A stretch of DNA of 64,000 nt from Mortierella alpina (lineage: Eukaryota > Mortierellomycota > Mortierellomycetes > Mortierellales > Mortierellaceae), in the NCBI GenBank assembly GCA_029449245.1, contig JANATF010000016.1:372001-436000 (forward strand). Direction: 5' to 3'. The notes below the pieces were generated by a model, which searched no databases, was not told where the DNA came from, and was given only the letters and a program-made list of their open reading frames with translations. Numbering within the stretch: the stretch's first letter is position 1; each line of letters opens with the position of its first letter. Below, one piece after another: positions 32,085 to 42,994 of this stretch. The translations under genes were made by a program, and so were the position numbers.

Positions 32085-34437
32085 TTAGTAGACACGCTTC
32101 TTGGGAGGAACAGCCTTGCACTCCTCCTCATCCAGCGTGTGGGCAACGACTCCACGGTAGCTAAGCTTGATATCACCAGTCTCCTGGTTCTGCCATGAGA
32201 GAGTGTGCTTCATCCAGTTCTTATCATCACGGTCCTATAAATGAAGGCAGTATAGAGAGATGGGTGTATAAGTAACAGCAGGAAAAACAAGTGAACAAGC
32301 GGCGGCAGACAGCAATGACATAGAATGAAGGACATACTTGGAAGTCCTCACGGGCGTGAGCACCACGAGATTCCTTGCGGGCGCTGGCAGAGTGCATGGT
32401 CTGGGCAGCGCAGGTCAACAGGTTCTGGAGCTCAAGAGTCTCGACAAGATCAGAGTTCCAGATCATGCTGCGGTCAGTGACACCAACATCCTTGAAGGAC
32501 TTGAAAACCTGGTCAATCTTCTGAACTCCCTCATCCAACGAGGACTGGGTACGGAAGACAGCGGCATCGTTCTGCATAACCTTCTGCATGTTCAGGCGCA
32601 GGGCAGCAGTGGCGATGGGTCCAGTGGCATGACGGAGCTTGTCCAAGTTAGCAATGGACTCTGCACCGGCATCAGCAGCCAAGGGGCGGTGAGGGGTGTT
32701 GGGCTCGAGCGTGTCGCGGATGTGGTGAGCGCAAGCACGACCAAAGACAACAATATCCAAGAGCGAGTTGGCTCCCAAACGGTTGGCTCCGTGGACAGAG
32801 ACACAGGCAGCCTCACCGGCGGCGTACAAGCCAGGGACAACCTGATCGTTTCCGTTCTCATCAACAGTCAAAACCTCACCAGTGTACTTGGTGGGGATAC
32901 CTCCCATGTTGTAATGGACAGTGGGCAAGACAGGGATGGGCTCCTTGGTGACATCCACTCCAGAGAAAATGGCAGCAGTCTCGGAAATACCGGGCAGACG
33001 CTCGTGAAGAACCGAGGCAGGCAAGTGAGAAAGCTGCAAGTAGATGTGGTCCTTCTCAGGGCCGACACCGCGACCCTCGCGAATCTCCATGGTCATGGAG
33101 CGGGAGACGACATCACGCGAGGCCAAATCCTTGGCGGTGGGGGCGTAACGCTCCATGAAACGTTCACCCTGCGAGTTGAGCAGGTATCCACCCTCACCAC
33201 GGGATCCCTCAGTGATCAAGCAGCCGGCACCGTAGATACCAGTGGGGTGGAACTGGACAAACTCCAGATCCTGGAGGGGGAGACCGGCACGGGCGACCAT
33301 GGCGTTACCGTCACCAGTGCAGGTATGGGCAGAGGTGCACGAGAAGTAGGCACGACCGTATCCTCCGGTGGCAAGGACAGTCTTGTGAGAGCGGAAACGG
33401 TGAAGGGTACCATCCTCCATGTTCAAGGCGAGAACACCACGGCACTCGCCGTTCTCCATAATGAGGTCCAAGGCGAAGTACTCGATGAAGAAGTTGGTGT
33501 TATGGCGGAGGGACTGGCCATAAAGGGTGTGGAGAATAGAGTGACCGGTACGATCAGCGACAGCGGCGCAACGGTAGGCCTGACCACCTAAAATGATACA
33601 TAAAGTGTTGGCATATTTAACGACCAGGCGTCTGACGAACAGCGAGAACAAGCAGGACAGCCACAGTCAATGAGCTTACCCTCGCCAAAATTCAAACTCT
33701 GACCACCAAAGGCACGCTGGTAAATCTTGCCCTCCTTGGTTCTGGAGAAAGGGACACCGTAGTGCTCCAACTCGATGACACTGTGAGGGGCCTCGCGACA
33801 CATATAATGGATAGCATCCTGATCACCGAGCCAGTCCGATCCCTTGACAGTATCGTACATGTGCCATCTCCAGTCATCCTCGCCCATGTTTCCAAGAGCA
33901 GCATTGACACCACCCTATCAAATACAAAGAAGCAAGCGTGACATTAAGTAAGTGCGACGCTTTGACAATCCCAGACGCAGATGGCGTTGGTTGCCCCACA
34001 TCGCGCAAAAAAGAAAAAATTTGTACCTGAGCAGCGACAGTGTGGGAACGAGTAGGGAAGAGCTTGGAGATACAAGCGGTGTTGAGACCAGCCTCAGCAA
34101 GACCGAAGGCGGCACGGAGACCGGCACCACCGGCACCGACGACGAGAGCATCGTAGGTGTGGTCAATAATAGGGTACTTGGAGGTGATGGTGTTCTGTGT
34201 GCAAGTGAGGCGCGATTTGAGGTGAAGGGTTTTTGCGGGGAAGACCAAAAGAGGGAGGAAAAGAAGCTCGGAATATTAGAATCGGTACAACGAGACCATA
34301 GCGAAGAGTTGCTCGGGAAAATCCTAGCCAGCTAAACATCCTTACCGAGGACTCCTTAGCGTTCAAGGGCTTGGAGGCAAAGACCTGCATCGCTGGGCGG
34401 GAGGTGTGAAGGGCGCGAGTGGCGACATGCTTGGCGG
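32085..34437 (-). CDS. SDH1: Succinate dehydrogenase flavoprotein subunit (5' exon unresolved)
   Basis: Catalytic FAD subunit of complex II in the mitochondrial inner membrane; oxidises succinate to fumarate. Visible exons: 34437-34346, 34194-34027, 33914-33680, 33587-32338, 32234-32085; 631 residues plus a missing N-terminal stub. Motifs: Rossmann [17 protein letters not shown]-linking His in [10 protein letters not shown] (split by an intron after the Gln); active-site [41 protein letters not shown]-terminus PPKKRVY. The first visible exon starts after an acceptor (CTGTCTTTAG) in a presequence-like text ([20 protein letters not shown]) with no ATG before it in frame, so the start codon lies in an upstream exon. 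One possible arrangement is a 10-nt exon at about 34591-34582 (donor GTATGT) fed by an ATG near 34803, but this is unproven. Confidence 0.94.
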
Positions 34438-35205
34438 CTAAAGACAGGAGGGCAAAAGTCAAGAGGATTTAGAATCTCGGAGAAACTCGATTTGCCTCGG
34501 CACATAATTCTGAAGAAACAATCCACTTCGGACAAGGATCAAAGTCAAGCTGAGGGCTTGCGAAAACACGATGTACATACCAGTGCGGCGCTTTAGTGGC
34601 CAAAAGAAGCGAGAAAGAGAGAAAGAAGGGGGAAAAGTCAGATGTCTTGATTAGAATTCCACAGGAACGGTTGACAGCACGCGACAAAACGAAAGATGGC
34701 TCGGAGCGAGAGAGAGTGAGAGAGAGGGTGGTTTGACGCGAGTAGTGAAGGAATCTCTTGCTTCGCGGAGACTGCACGCATATGTGCGCAATCACGGCTG
34801 CCATTCTTTCTCGTTTTTCTTCTTTGCGCCCTCGGAAAGACATGTGCGAAAGCTCCGAAGAGCGAAAAGGCATAAACCAAAGAACGCACCAAGATGTTGG
34901 AGCAGGACTGGACTCGGAGCATAGCGGATACTGTTCGGTGGACGAGTAGATTCAATCACAGGTGGTTGGAAGGGACCCTCTGACAAACTATCGACGGGAG
35001 AGAAGGGAGTGGAGTGGAGCGAGGAGTGAGGAGTGAGGAGAGAGAAAAGTGCAGGACCAATGTGACAAAAGGATCATGGGGAAACCCGTAAACACACACT
35101 CAGCAAATCCCATATGATAAATGTTAAACACACACTTCTCCGAGATTCTGTGACACGGCTTCGATCTTCCGGCGCTTTTTTTTATCTAATATGCTGTTGT
35201 GTGGT
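34438..35205. other. SDH1 upstream region
   Basis: Should contain the missing first coding exon and promoter of SDH1 and the 3' flank of MAM33. A donor-like GTATGT lies at about 34581-34576 on the minus strand. A minus-strand open frame (34469-34873) is CT-rich leader-like text and is not called as a gene. Confidence 0.4.
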
Positions 35206-36269
35206 TTACTTGGACGAGACAAAGCCCTTCAAGTCCTTCAACCAGTGCGTGTATTCAACCTGGTCCTTGTGGAAGACATAGTTGGGGACAAAGTTAGCCA
35301 GGTCGCCGTTGATCTGGCGCTCCTCCAAATACTTCTCGAACGAGATCTGGAGGTTCTCATCAAGTTCAGCAAAGGGAGGGCCGCTATACAGTCCGCGCTT
35401 CTCCCAGTCAGCCTCGGCAGTCGATGCTGATGCCAAAGCAGAGTCCTTGATGTTCGAGATAGACTCAACAATGAATGACCCATCCTGAGCAATCGAGTCG
35501 ATGGAGATGCTTCCAGCATTGGGCTTAGAGATGGTGATCAAGCAACGGACAGGGAAGGTCAACGACTCGAGGTCGTCCGAGTCCTCCTCCTCATCATCAC
35601 CGGAGGCAGACAAGCTCTGGTTGGGCTGCTGCTGGCCATCCTCGAGATCATCCTCCATTTCGAGCTCCTCCTCCTCATCGCTAGAGTTGATATCCGAGAC
35701 CGAGAACACGATCTTGATGCTATTATACGCGAACACCAGGAGTTGTATCGGATGAGGGCTCGGAACGGGACAAGTAGAGTGCCAAATTCAAAACAGCACT
35801 GTTGGCAACAGTAGACTTACTCCTCGCTTCCGAACTTGCGGGTCATGATGACCTCGTCAGAACCAGGCTTGTCGGTAATCTGGAAAGGGCTGGTCTTGAG
35901 GTAGTTGGTGATATAGTCGGGGACATCCTCACCCTGCTCCTCCTCGTGCTTGATCTCGTTGTCAATGACAGAAATCAATTCTGTGTCCGCTAGAGAGTTC
36001 AATTCCGAAAGGTTAAAGATCTATAAAGACTTTCTGAGGCACAATTCCAGGTAGCCAAGCACAACTAAGCAACCAAGGCTGAATCCAAAGCACGGACTAT
36101 CCTGCGTACCCTTATTGGCAGCAAAGCGGCTGTTGGAGAACGAACGGAGCGCAGAGACCGAGACAGAGCGAGCCGTGAAGGCAGGCGAGACCAATGTCCT
36201 GGGGACGACAGCAGCGCGCATAGCCAAGGAAGGCATGGCGCGGGCAGCGGCGGTGCGGAGAGCAAACAT
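35206..36269 (-). CDS. MAM33: MAM33/p32 mitochondrial matrix acidic protein
   Basis: Homologue of yeast Mam33 and human p32/C1QBP, a doughnut-shaped trimeric matrix protein linked to mitochondrial translation and respiration. Exons 36269-36110, 35989-35821, 35719-35206; 280 aa. The N-terminus is a clear presequence (MFALRTAAARAMPSLAMRAA). The mature part has the family features: ELISVIDNEIKHEEEQ helix, IKIVFSVSDINSSDEEEE with a long acidic loop, VRCLITISKPNAGSISID strand, LYSGPPFAELDENLQISFEK and LEERQING with the C-terminal helix ending in KDLKGFVSSK. Divergent from the NEDD8 E1 subunit gene. Confidence 0.93.
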
Positions 36270-36470
36270 TGTGTTATGTGAGGAAGTGAGGAGGTGGAAA
36301 GGTGTTGCGGAAGGTGAAGGAACGGAATCAAGGAATGAGATCGCTTCAAGAAGACGAGAAAGGCAAAAAAGAATGTGGTGACTGTCACTCTGTTGCGCTG
36401 CAACTTTTTGAGACGGCCTTGAACGATTTCTTGATACATTTATTCTCTTCTTCTTTCGCAACAGTTCATC
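36270..36470. promoter_or_regulatory. Shared head-to-head promoter MAM33 / ULA1
   Basis: 201 bp between the divergent start codons of MAM33 (minus) and ULA1 (plus). No obvious TATA box. Inferred bidirectional promoter. Confidence 0.5.
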
Positions 36471-38917
36471 ATGGATGCAAAGACTCAAAAATACGACAGG
36501 CAACTCAGGTAACCTACAGTGCTCTTGAAACGCGCACGACACACACTCTCTCACTATCCCTCGCTCTCGCTCAGTCAACGCGAAGCAAACAGTACTCGAC
36601 AATTTGCTTTGACTGCGGATGACTAAGGATGCCTCCCAACTCGTGCTGGAAATGTCTCTGTAGACTCTGGGGAAACAGCGGTCAGGAGGCCCTCGAGTCG
36701 GCACACATTCTCCTCATCAATGCTACCGCCGTCGGTTGTGAAATTCTCAAGAATCTGGTCCTTCCAGGTATGGACCTGATTTGGCTCCAGCCGCGATGCG
36801 TACGCGTTTTTCTGAACTAGTGGCGCGTGAATATTAACTTTTCGTCCTCTCGTGCGGGCGCTTATCAGGAATTGGACAGTTTACCATTGTCGATCAAGGA
36901 ACCGTTACTCAGAGCGATGTCGGATCCAACTTCTTTCTCGACTCGGAGAGTCTGGGCAAATCCAGAGCCGAGCGTGCCTGTGAGTTACTCGGCGAGTTAA
37001 ATGAGGATGTCAAGGGCCACTCGGTAGACAAGGATATTCTGGCTGTCCTGGCCAAGACGCCCAGATATCTTGCCCAGTTCTCCATGGTAATCGCCACGGA
37101 TGTGACGCGGCAGACCGCCGAGAAGCTTGCTGCGTTGTGCTGGTTGAACGGGCAGGACTCAGGCGTCACTGGCAGCCCGAAATCCACCGACAGTCCCGCA
37201 GGGAAGAAGGAAACCACTTTCGTCTGGGTAAAGACTGTAGGTCTCCTTGGAAGCGCCAGAATCGCTGTTCCCGAACATACGAGTAAGTGCACTGCGGCGT
37301 TGATATGCAACACACAGAGCCAAGATACTGTTAAGCTGATCTCATTATTACCTTTGATAGTCGTGGAAGCTCATCCAGACAACGTTGCAGACCTGCGAAT
37401 CGACTCTCCATTCCCAGAACTTGTTGAGTACGCAAAGTCATTCAACTTTGACACTGAGGACACCCTAGAGTTTGGCCACATCCCCTATGTCGCAATCTTG
37501 CTGAAGTATATGGACGAGTGGAAGCAGCAGGTCAGCACAGAAGCATCACTCCCACTGTATGACTTCTTATCATTCACCCTAAATCCAACACTCAAAGAGC
37601 ATCTTTTTTCTTTTATAGCACGATGGCAAGATCCCCTCCACATATGCAGAAAAAAACCAGCTCAAGGCGAATATTAGGTCTGGAATGAGATCAGGAGACG
37701 ATGAAAACTTTGACGAGGCTATCAACTCTGTCTTGAGATCCTGCCAGCCTACCGCCGTGCCAAGTTCTATCAAGGAACTATTCGCGGATTCAAAATGCAT
37801 GAATCTGACTTCAGAGGTCTGAAAAAGGGCTAGATGTATCGACACTCTCGTTGAGGAATCCACTACATCCACTTTTATTAACCTGATTTTTCTCTATTTG
37901 ACCTTAGTCTGCCAACTTTTGGATCTTGACTCGCGCGGTGAAAGACTTTGTCAATAACACAGAAAAAAGCGGAGGGCTTCTTCCATTGTCTGGCACCATT
38001 CCGGATATGAAGGCCCAGACGGACAGTTATGTGACTTTGCAGAGCATGTATGGCTGGCTTCTTTTTTGATCACGCGAGTGAAACGTTACCCGGACGGAGC
38101 ACCTTTGGCGCTCGGACATTCATCTTAACATGGTGCTCTTGCTGTCGGTCATCCCCTCTCCTAGCTACAAGTCCAAGGCAAAACACGATGTTCAGGAAGT
38201 GTCCAAGATCGTAGAGCACTTACTGGAGTCCCTCGGGCTGGCTTCGGGATCGATATCACTTCAGGAGATTGAGAGCTTCTGCAAGTACTCTGCGTTTGTG
38301 AAAGTGATTCGTTATCGTAGCCTTGAACAGGAATACAACCAACACAAGGCACAGCAGATAGGTAAGTCATTTGCGATTCGGCTGCAGTCTCCCGTGCCAT
38401 GGATCTTGACCATAGCAGCAATGCTGATGCTGGCTCTGTTAACCATTAGCATCGTGGCTGTCAGATCTCGATTCGGTCTTCCCATACTACGTCCTCTTGC
38501 GCGCATCAGATTCATTTTATGATGACTACGGGCGATATCCAGGAGAAGGAGAGAACTGGGAAGATGATGTAGATCCTCTTCACGCACATGTTGCGACACT
38601 GCTCCAATCTTGGGCGATGGAAGGAGACGCTATCTCAAAAGAGCTCACGCATGAAGTGTAAGTGCCCCCTGTTACCACAGAGCTCAACTAGCTCAGTTTA
38701 CTGTTCAAAGATTTAGGATGACATCTAATCAAAAAATATATTTTTGGATTCTCGCAGCTGCCGCTATGGTAAAGGCTCTATTCACAACATTGCTTCGTTC
38801 ATGGGCGGTGTTGTCAGTCAGGAAATCATCAAGCTGATCACGCACCAATATATCCCCCTGAACAACACGTTCATCTTTGACGGAGCGCGCTCGGTGTCTG
38901 CTGTCTACGCCGTATAG
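36471..38917 (+). CDS. ULA1: NEDD8-activating enzyme E1 regulatory subunit (ULA1/NAE1/APPBP1)
   Basis: Pairs with the catalytic Uba3 subunit to adenylate NEDD8 and load it for transfer to the NEDD8 E2. Nine exons: 36471-36508, 36664-36767, 36869-37282, 37361-37530, 37619-37816, 37908-38047, 38165-38361, 38450-38657, 38758-38917; 542 aa, close to the family length. N-terminal ThiF-like fold: [56 protein letters not shown]. Later blocks typical of NAE1: [50 protein letters not shown] and the C-terminal [20 protein letters not shown] with NNTFIFDGA. No catalytic Cys domain of Uba3 type is seen, as expected for the regulatory subunit. Its substrate gene, NEDD8, lies 5.5 kb to the left. Confidence 0.94.
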
Positions 38918-39037
38918 GGGGGAGGCGGTCGGCCATCCTATTCTCCAATGTGCAAAAGCAGAGCCTTTATGACAGCCAATATATGCGAATGAAGAGGTCA
39001 CGGAACAGTATGTACTTTTATGCGGTGCCGTGTTTGG

Positions 39038-39880
39038 CTAACACAATATTAGAATGACCACAGCTATGATACAAAACACTGTAATCAAGCCCGAACCAAT
39101 CTTCCTCCTTCGGCTCTGGTTAATTATCCGAACTCTTGGCTGCTTGAAGGGCGACGCGGACGATGAAAACGAATTGGTATCTAGCAGCTTTGCTTGTGAA
39201 CCAATGGCATCCGCATTGGTATGAACAAGTCCCTTTTGGGCTAATTTGGGGGCCTGTGCTCGGCTGCTATGCTCCATTTTCTCCTTGTCCTTCTCATCGG
39301 CGACAGCGCGAAGCAGTGACGAGGATGATAATGAAGGCGACTCTGCAGTCTTGAGGGGCGGCGGCGGCAGTGGGGATGAGGTCGCATGGTGCGGTGAGGA
39401 TGAGAGGACTTGGTGCAGGGATGATGCCCATTTTGAGAATCGATTTTTAGCGCTCACACGGGAGTTGCCACCCTTGGTGAGTTTTTCCGATGGTGTTGAT
39501 GTGATAGCGGCTGATGTTGTTGCTGCTGCTGCTGCTGTCGGGGTCGTGATGGCTCCTTTCACTGTTGCGGGTCCGTCATTGCTCTTATTGTCTTTTTGTT
39601 GTTGCCTCTTTTGTGCCTTGGTATAGAGAATCGCTGAACGGTTCTGACCCTTTTGAGAGGAGGTGGAGGAAGAGGCCTTTGAAGGTGTGTTTTGATTAAG
39701 TCCAATAAGGACGTGCTTTTTCTCGTGCCGTGCTGTGCGCTGGAGCGATATGATGGATGAGGGAGACATGGAAGGCGTTAACGACGCCATTGATCTTGAG
39801 GAGGACTGACTGGACATCAAGGATGACTTTGAGGCAGAGATGGGGGATATGGCTTCCTGTGATCTTGAGCCTTGTGCCAT
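39038..39880 (-). CDS. Ser-rich protein with C-terminal tail anchor (unknown)
   Basis: Single exon, 280 aa. No domain recognised. The body is low-complexity: Ser-rich N-terminus (SKSSLMSSQSSSRSMASLTP), a Thr/Ala run (TTPTAAAAATTSAAI) and Pro-rich SPLPPPPLK. A short positively charged segment (RVRIINQSRRRKIG) directly precedes a single hydrophobic stretch (SGLITVFCIIAVVILILC) that ends the protein. That is the layout of a tail-anchored membrane protein with a basic flank facing the cytosol. Start chosen at MAQGS; the frame is open upstream but the preceding CCCGCAG could be a 5' UTR splice acceptor. It converges on the ULA1 gene 120 bp away. Confidence 0.7.
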   Translation of the reverse strand: MAQGSRSQEAISPISASKSSLMSSQSSSRSMASLTPSMSPSSIISLQRTARHEKKHVLIGLNQNTPSKASSSTSSQKGQNRSAILYTKAQKRQQQKDNKSNDGPATVKGAITTPTAAAAATTSAAITSTPSEKLTKGGNSRVSAKNRFSKWASSLHQVLSSSPHHATSSPLPPPPLKTAESPSLSSSSLLRAVADEKDKEKMEHSSRAQAPKLAQKGLVHTNADAIGSQAKLLDTNSFSSSASPFKQPRVRIINQSRRRKIGSGLITVFCIIAVVILILC

Positions 39881-41300
39881 ATCTGCGGGTATAAACGTGA
39901 TTAAGTAGAAAAAAAGAAAAAAAAGGGTTGGAGGATTCAGGAGAAGAGGGTTTTCTGATTGTAGGAGAGCGAGCGAGCGAGAGTGAGAGAGAGTGAGGAG
40001 GAATAACAAAAGACGTGAGTGCGAGATATGCGATGGAAGAAGACAGATGCCTATATACAAGTGCGGAAGAGAAGAGTGTGTGCCAGCGTGTGGAAGCGTG
40101 TGTGGAGATGAAGAGGGAGGGGAAAGCGAAAGAGAGAGAGAGAGAGAGAGAAGAGAGAGGAGACGAAACAAAAAAAAGTGGACAACAAAAGGAAATGGGA
40201 ATCCAGCTGCCAACCTTACCAGCCCCTTGTTCTCAGTCAGGGAAAATAGCTCATTCGTTCGCTCCCTTTTGAAAAAGCGACCAAAAGCGGATAAAACTGG
40301 CCATTTGGACGAAAAGCGGCCATCGCCAAATGTATTTTCAGCACTGTAGTTTGAGCAGGGCACCCCCCACTGCGCTCCAAGCCTTCCACGTCTCCTCATT
40401 ATTATTATACTTGCATAGGTGTACGCAAGCTGTCTGGTGTACTGCTCTCCTGTCAAACTGCACGAACGGCTCATCGTTTGGTTTATTTTGCTATGCATGC
40501 CTTATCCCTACTCGCGCTCTCGCGACACACAGTTATTATTCATCTCAACAAATACAGATACAGACATACAGACCTGTACCTGAGGCCATGTCTAACAACG
40601 GAGCTGGAAATCCACGACCCTGCGTTCTCCACGTTTTGAGCCATTGATCTGCAGTACTGTACTGCGCTGTAGTAGAATCTCTGACTCCATTCAACTACAC
40701 ACAACAGGTGGGCAGGCGGGGGTGACAGCCTCTGTGTGATTTGCCTGCGTGCAACTCTGTAAAAGCAAGGTGTGGCAGAGACGAACAAGGAACAAGTGCC
40801 TGGTGTTGTAGTGATGTTGAACGTGATGTTGAGCGAAGCAAAGCTCCTTTGAGAGTTCATGCTTTTCACCTGCGAGATGTGGATTCGACTGCGGTCTAGT
40901 TCGCCACATTCAAGGTGTCTCCAGGTGCAATGGAGTGCTAAAGAGCAAGAGAGCTCCATCAGTAGACAGCACTTCTTATGTTAAGGGTGTCCCTGTCAGG
41001 CACCGGCAAATCAATCTGACGGACAATCTGTCGGCCGATCGTGGCCCACCTTTCCTCCATATGAAAATGCTCCATTTTCATACATCCAAACGAGCCACAG
41101 TCCGATGCTTTCCCGCAAAGTGACCAACCCTAATACCCGGCTCGGCCTCGTCTTTGTTGGCTCTACAACACCTTGCGATTGCGATCCACAGCTCATCGCT
41201 CCTCTCCTCCGCTCCTTGTTCGTCTAACAGACACCTTCCCCAGCCGATCCTCAACTCAGCCAACCCACCCCACTCAGACTCCAAGAACGAGAGAGACAGC
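39881..41300. other. Divergent intergenic region
   Basis: Shared upstream region of the tail-anchored orphan (minus) and the peroxisomal hydrolase (plus). Holds a (GA)n run near 40130-40155. Small open stretches around 40330-41150 show no recognisable protein. Confidence 0.5.
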
Positions 41301-42994
41301 ATGCGAGCCGAAACTGATTTCCACTCCTGCTTCAACACTGTCCGTCACAATGTGCCTGCATCGACGCCCTCCTTCACCCTGGCCTGCAACGTCTACAGCC
41401 GCATCCCATCCTCTGCCAGCCACCAGTCAGCAACACAGCCCATCATATTCACGCATGCTAATGGATTCCACAAAGAAATCTGGGAACCGGTCATCGGCCG
41501 TATGAGCCCAAGATGGACTGCAGGCGACATGTACGCATTTGACTGTCGGAACCACGGTGATAGTGCCGTCTTGAACAAGGATGTCTTGGAAGATACCTGT
41601 AAGCCCTCCACCATCCGGATCATGCACAAGACAGCATCCACAGTAGAGACAGCGAGATACTCTCGTGCTCATTAGACGGCGGACGCATAATATCTGTGTC
41701 TTATTGTCATTATCGCCTAGTCAACTGGTACTCGTATGCAGAGGATATTCTCAAGATTGTCGATACGTTTGGGCTGAAGAACGCCATCGCAGTAGGCCAC
41801 AGGTAACACTGCAGCCGGTTTCAACGTCAACGGATTAAGTACCTGCTCATCTTGTCTCTCTCGACATCGCGAAATGCATCTTTAACACACTCGTTCATTT
41901 TCGACGCTTAGTTTCGGAGCAAGCGCATTGTAAGATCGATAGTGAACGCGAACACACCAAATTCCAGAATATCAGGCTATTATGTGTGAGTCGCGCGACT
42001 GATGGTACTTACCCTCTTGGTTCTCGGATGATAGCATTTTGGCCGAAGCAATGCGACCTGGTACATTCTCGACAATCATTGCCATCGACCCCACCATGTT
42101 TCCCCAATCCCTGTTTGAAAATCCTCCGTTAGAGGATAACCACATGGGCCAGCTCACTCTCAAGCGTAGCGATCGCTGGAAGGACAGGCAAGTTTTCAGC
42201 GCGACGTCCCGATGCTATTTGATCGCGCTCGAACAAATGTTGACCCTGTTGGCAATCGCTCGGCTTTTTAGAAATGAGGCTCGGACCAAGCTCTTGGAGA
42301 AAAAGTTTTTCAAGGCATGGCACCCTGAAGCGCTAGAGCTGTATCTGGTAAGGCATCCCTGGTTTTCATTGTGCTTAAACTAAACGATACAAAGATACAA
42401 AGACACAAAGATATAATGCTGAAGGACACCCTTTTTCTTTACGCGATATAGGAGTTCGGCTTGAAGGATGTCGTGAACAAAGACGGCTCCACAGAGGTCA
42501 CGCTCAAGTGTCCAAAGTACCAGGAAGCTATTTGCTTTGCGGCAGTTGGCAATGGCGTGAACGATGCCTTTGAGCGCATGAACGAGCTCCGCATCCCCGT
42601 CCACATCATTGCAGGCGAGCAGTCAGACATCAAGTAAGTCCACAGTGGCCACATTACTAATGTGCAGTCCAGATATGAAGGCCGACTACCTGCTTATTGA
42701 TCCTCTATGATACTTCAGTGTGTCTGAACTCGTGGAATTGAAGGTGGCTCAGTGCACGTATGGATCGTCGGTTTTCATCAAAGGAACAGGACACTTAGTG
42801 AGCCTAGAGAAGCCCCAGGAAACAGGTAAGAACGGGGGAGAGAGTTCCTTTGTGCTGGCGTGCAAAGACAATACACCGCAGGTTCTCACTGCCACTTTTT
42901 TACTTTACTACCAACTCCAGCCGAGCAAATTTGTTCTTTCCTGGACCGATTTTTGGATGCTGAGCAGCAAGATCGGCCCAAGGCCAGGCTGTAA
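41301..42994 (+). CDS. Alpha/beta hydrolase, Lpx1-like, with PTS1 signal
   Basis: Serine hydrolase of the alpha/beta fold, probably a peroxisomal lipase or esterase. Exons: 41301-41598, 41721-41802, 41912-41929 (18 nt), 42035-42205, 42272-42347, 42452-42633, 42719-42825, 42921-42994; 335 aa. Features: FTHANGFHKEIWEPV oxyanion region; DCRNHGDS; nucleophile elbow VGHSFGASA with Ser127, whose codon AG|T is split between exons 2 and 3; HIIAGEQSD with an acidic residue; catalytic His301 in GTGHLVS. The last residues are ARL, a match to the PTS1 consensus (S/A/C)(K/R/H)(L/M). The donor after exon 4 is GTCCCG, a weak site; it is chosen because it gives QVFSATNEARTKLLEKKFFK with family-like spacing. 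A nearby GC donor (42188) would lose six residues. Start chosen at the ATG nearest the conserved text. Confidence 0.85.

Noticed and set aside
32338-33591. 417-codon plus-strand open frame
   Set aside because: Antisense mirror of the SDH1 main exon, an effect of codon bias; no domain of its own.
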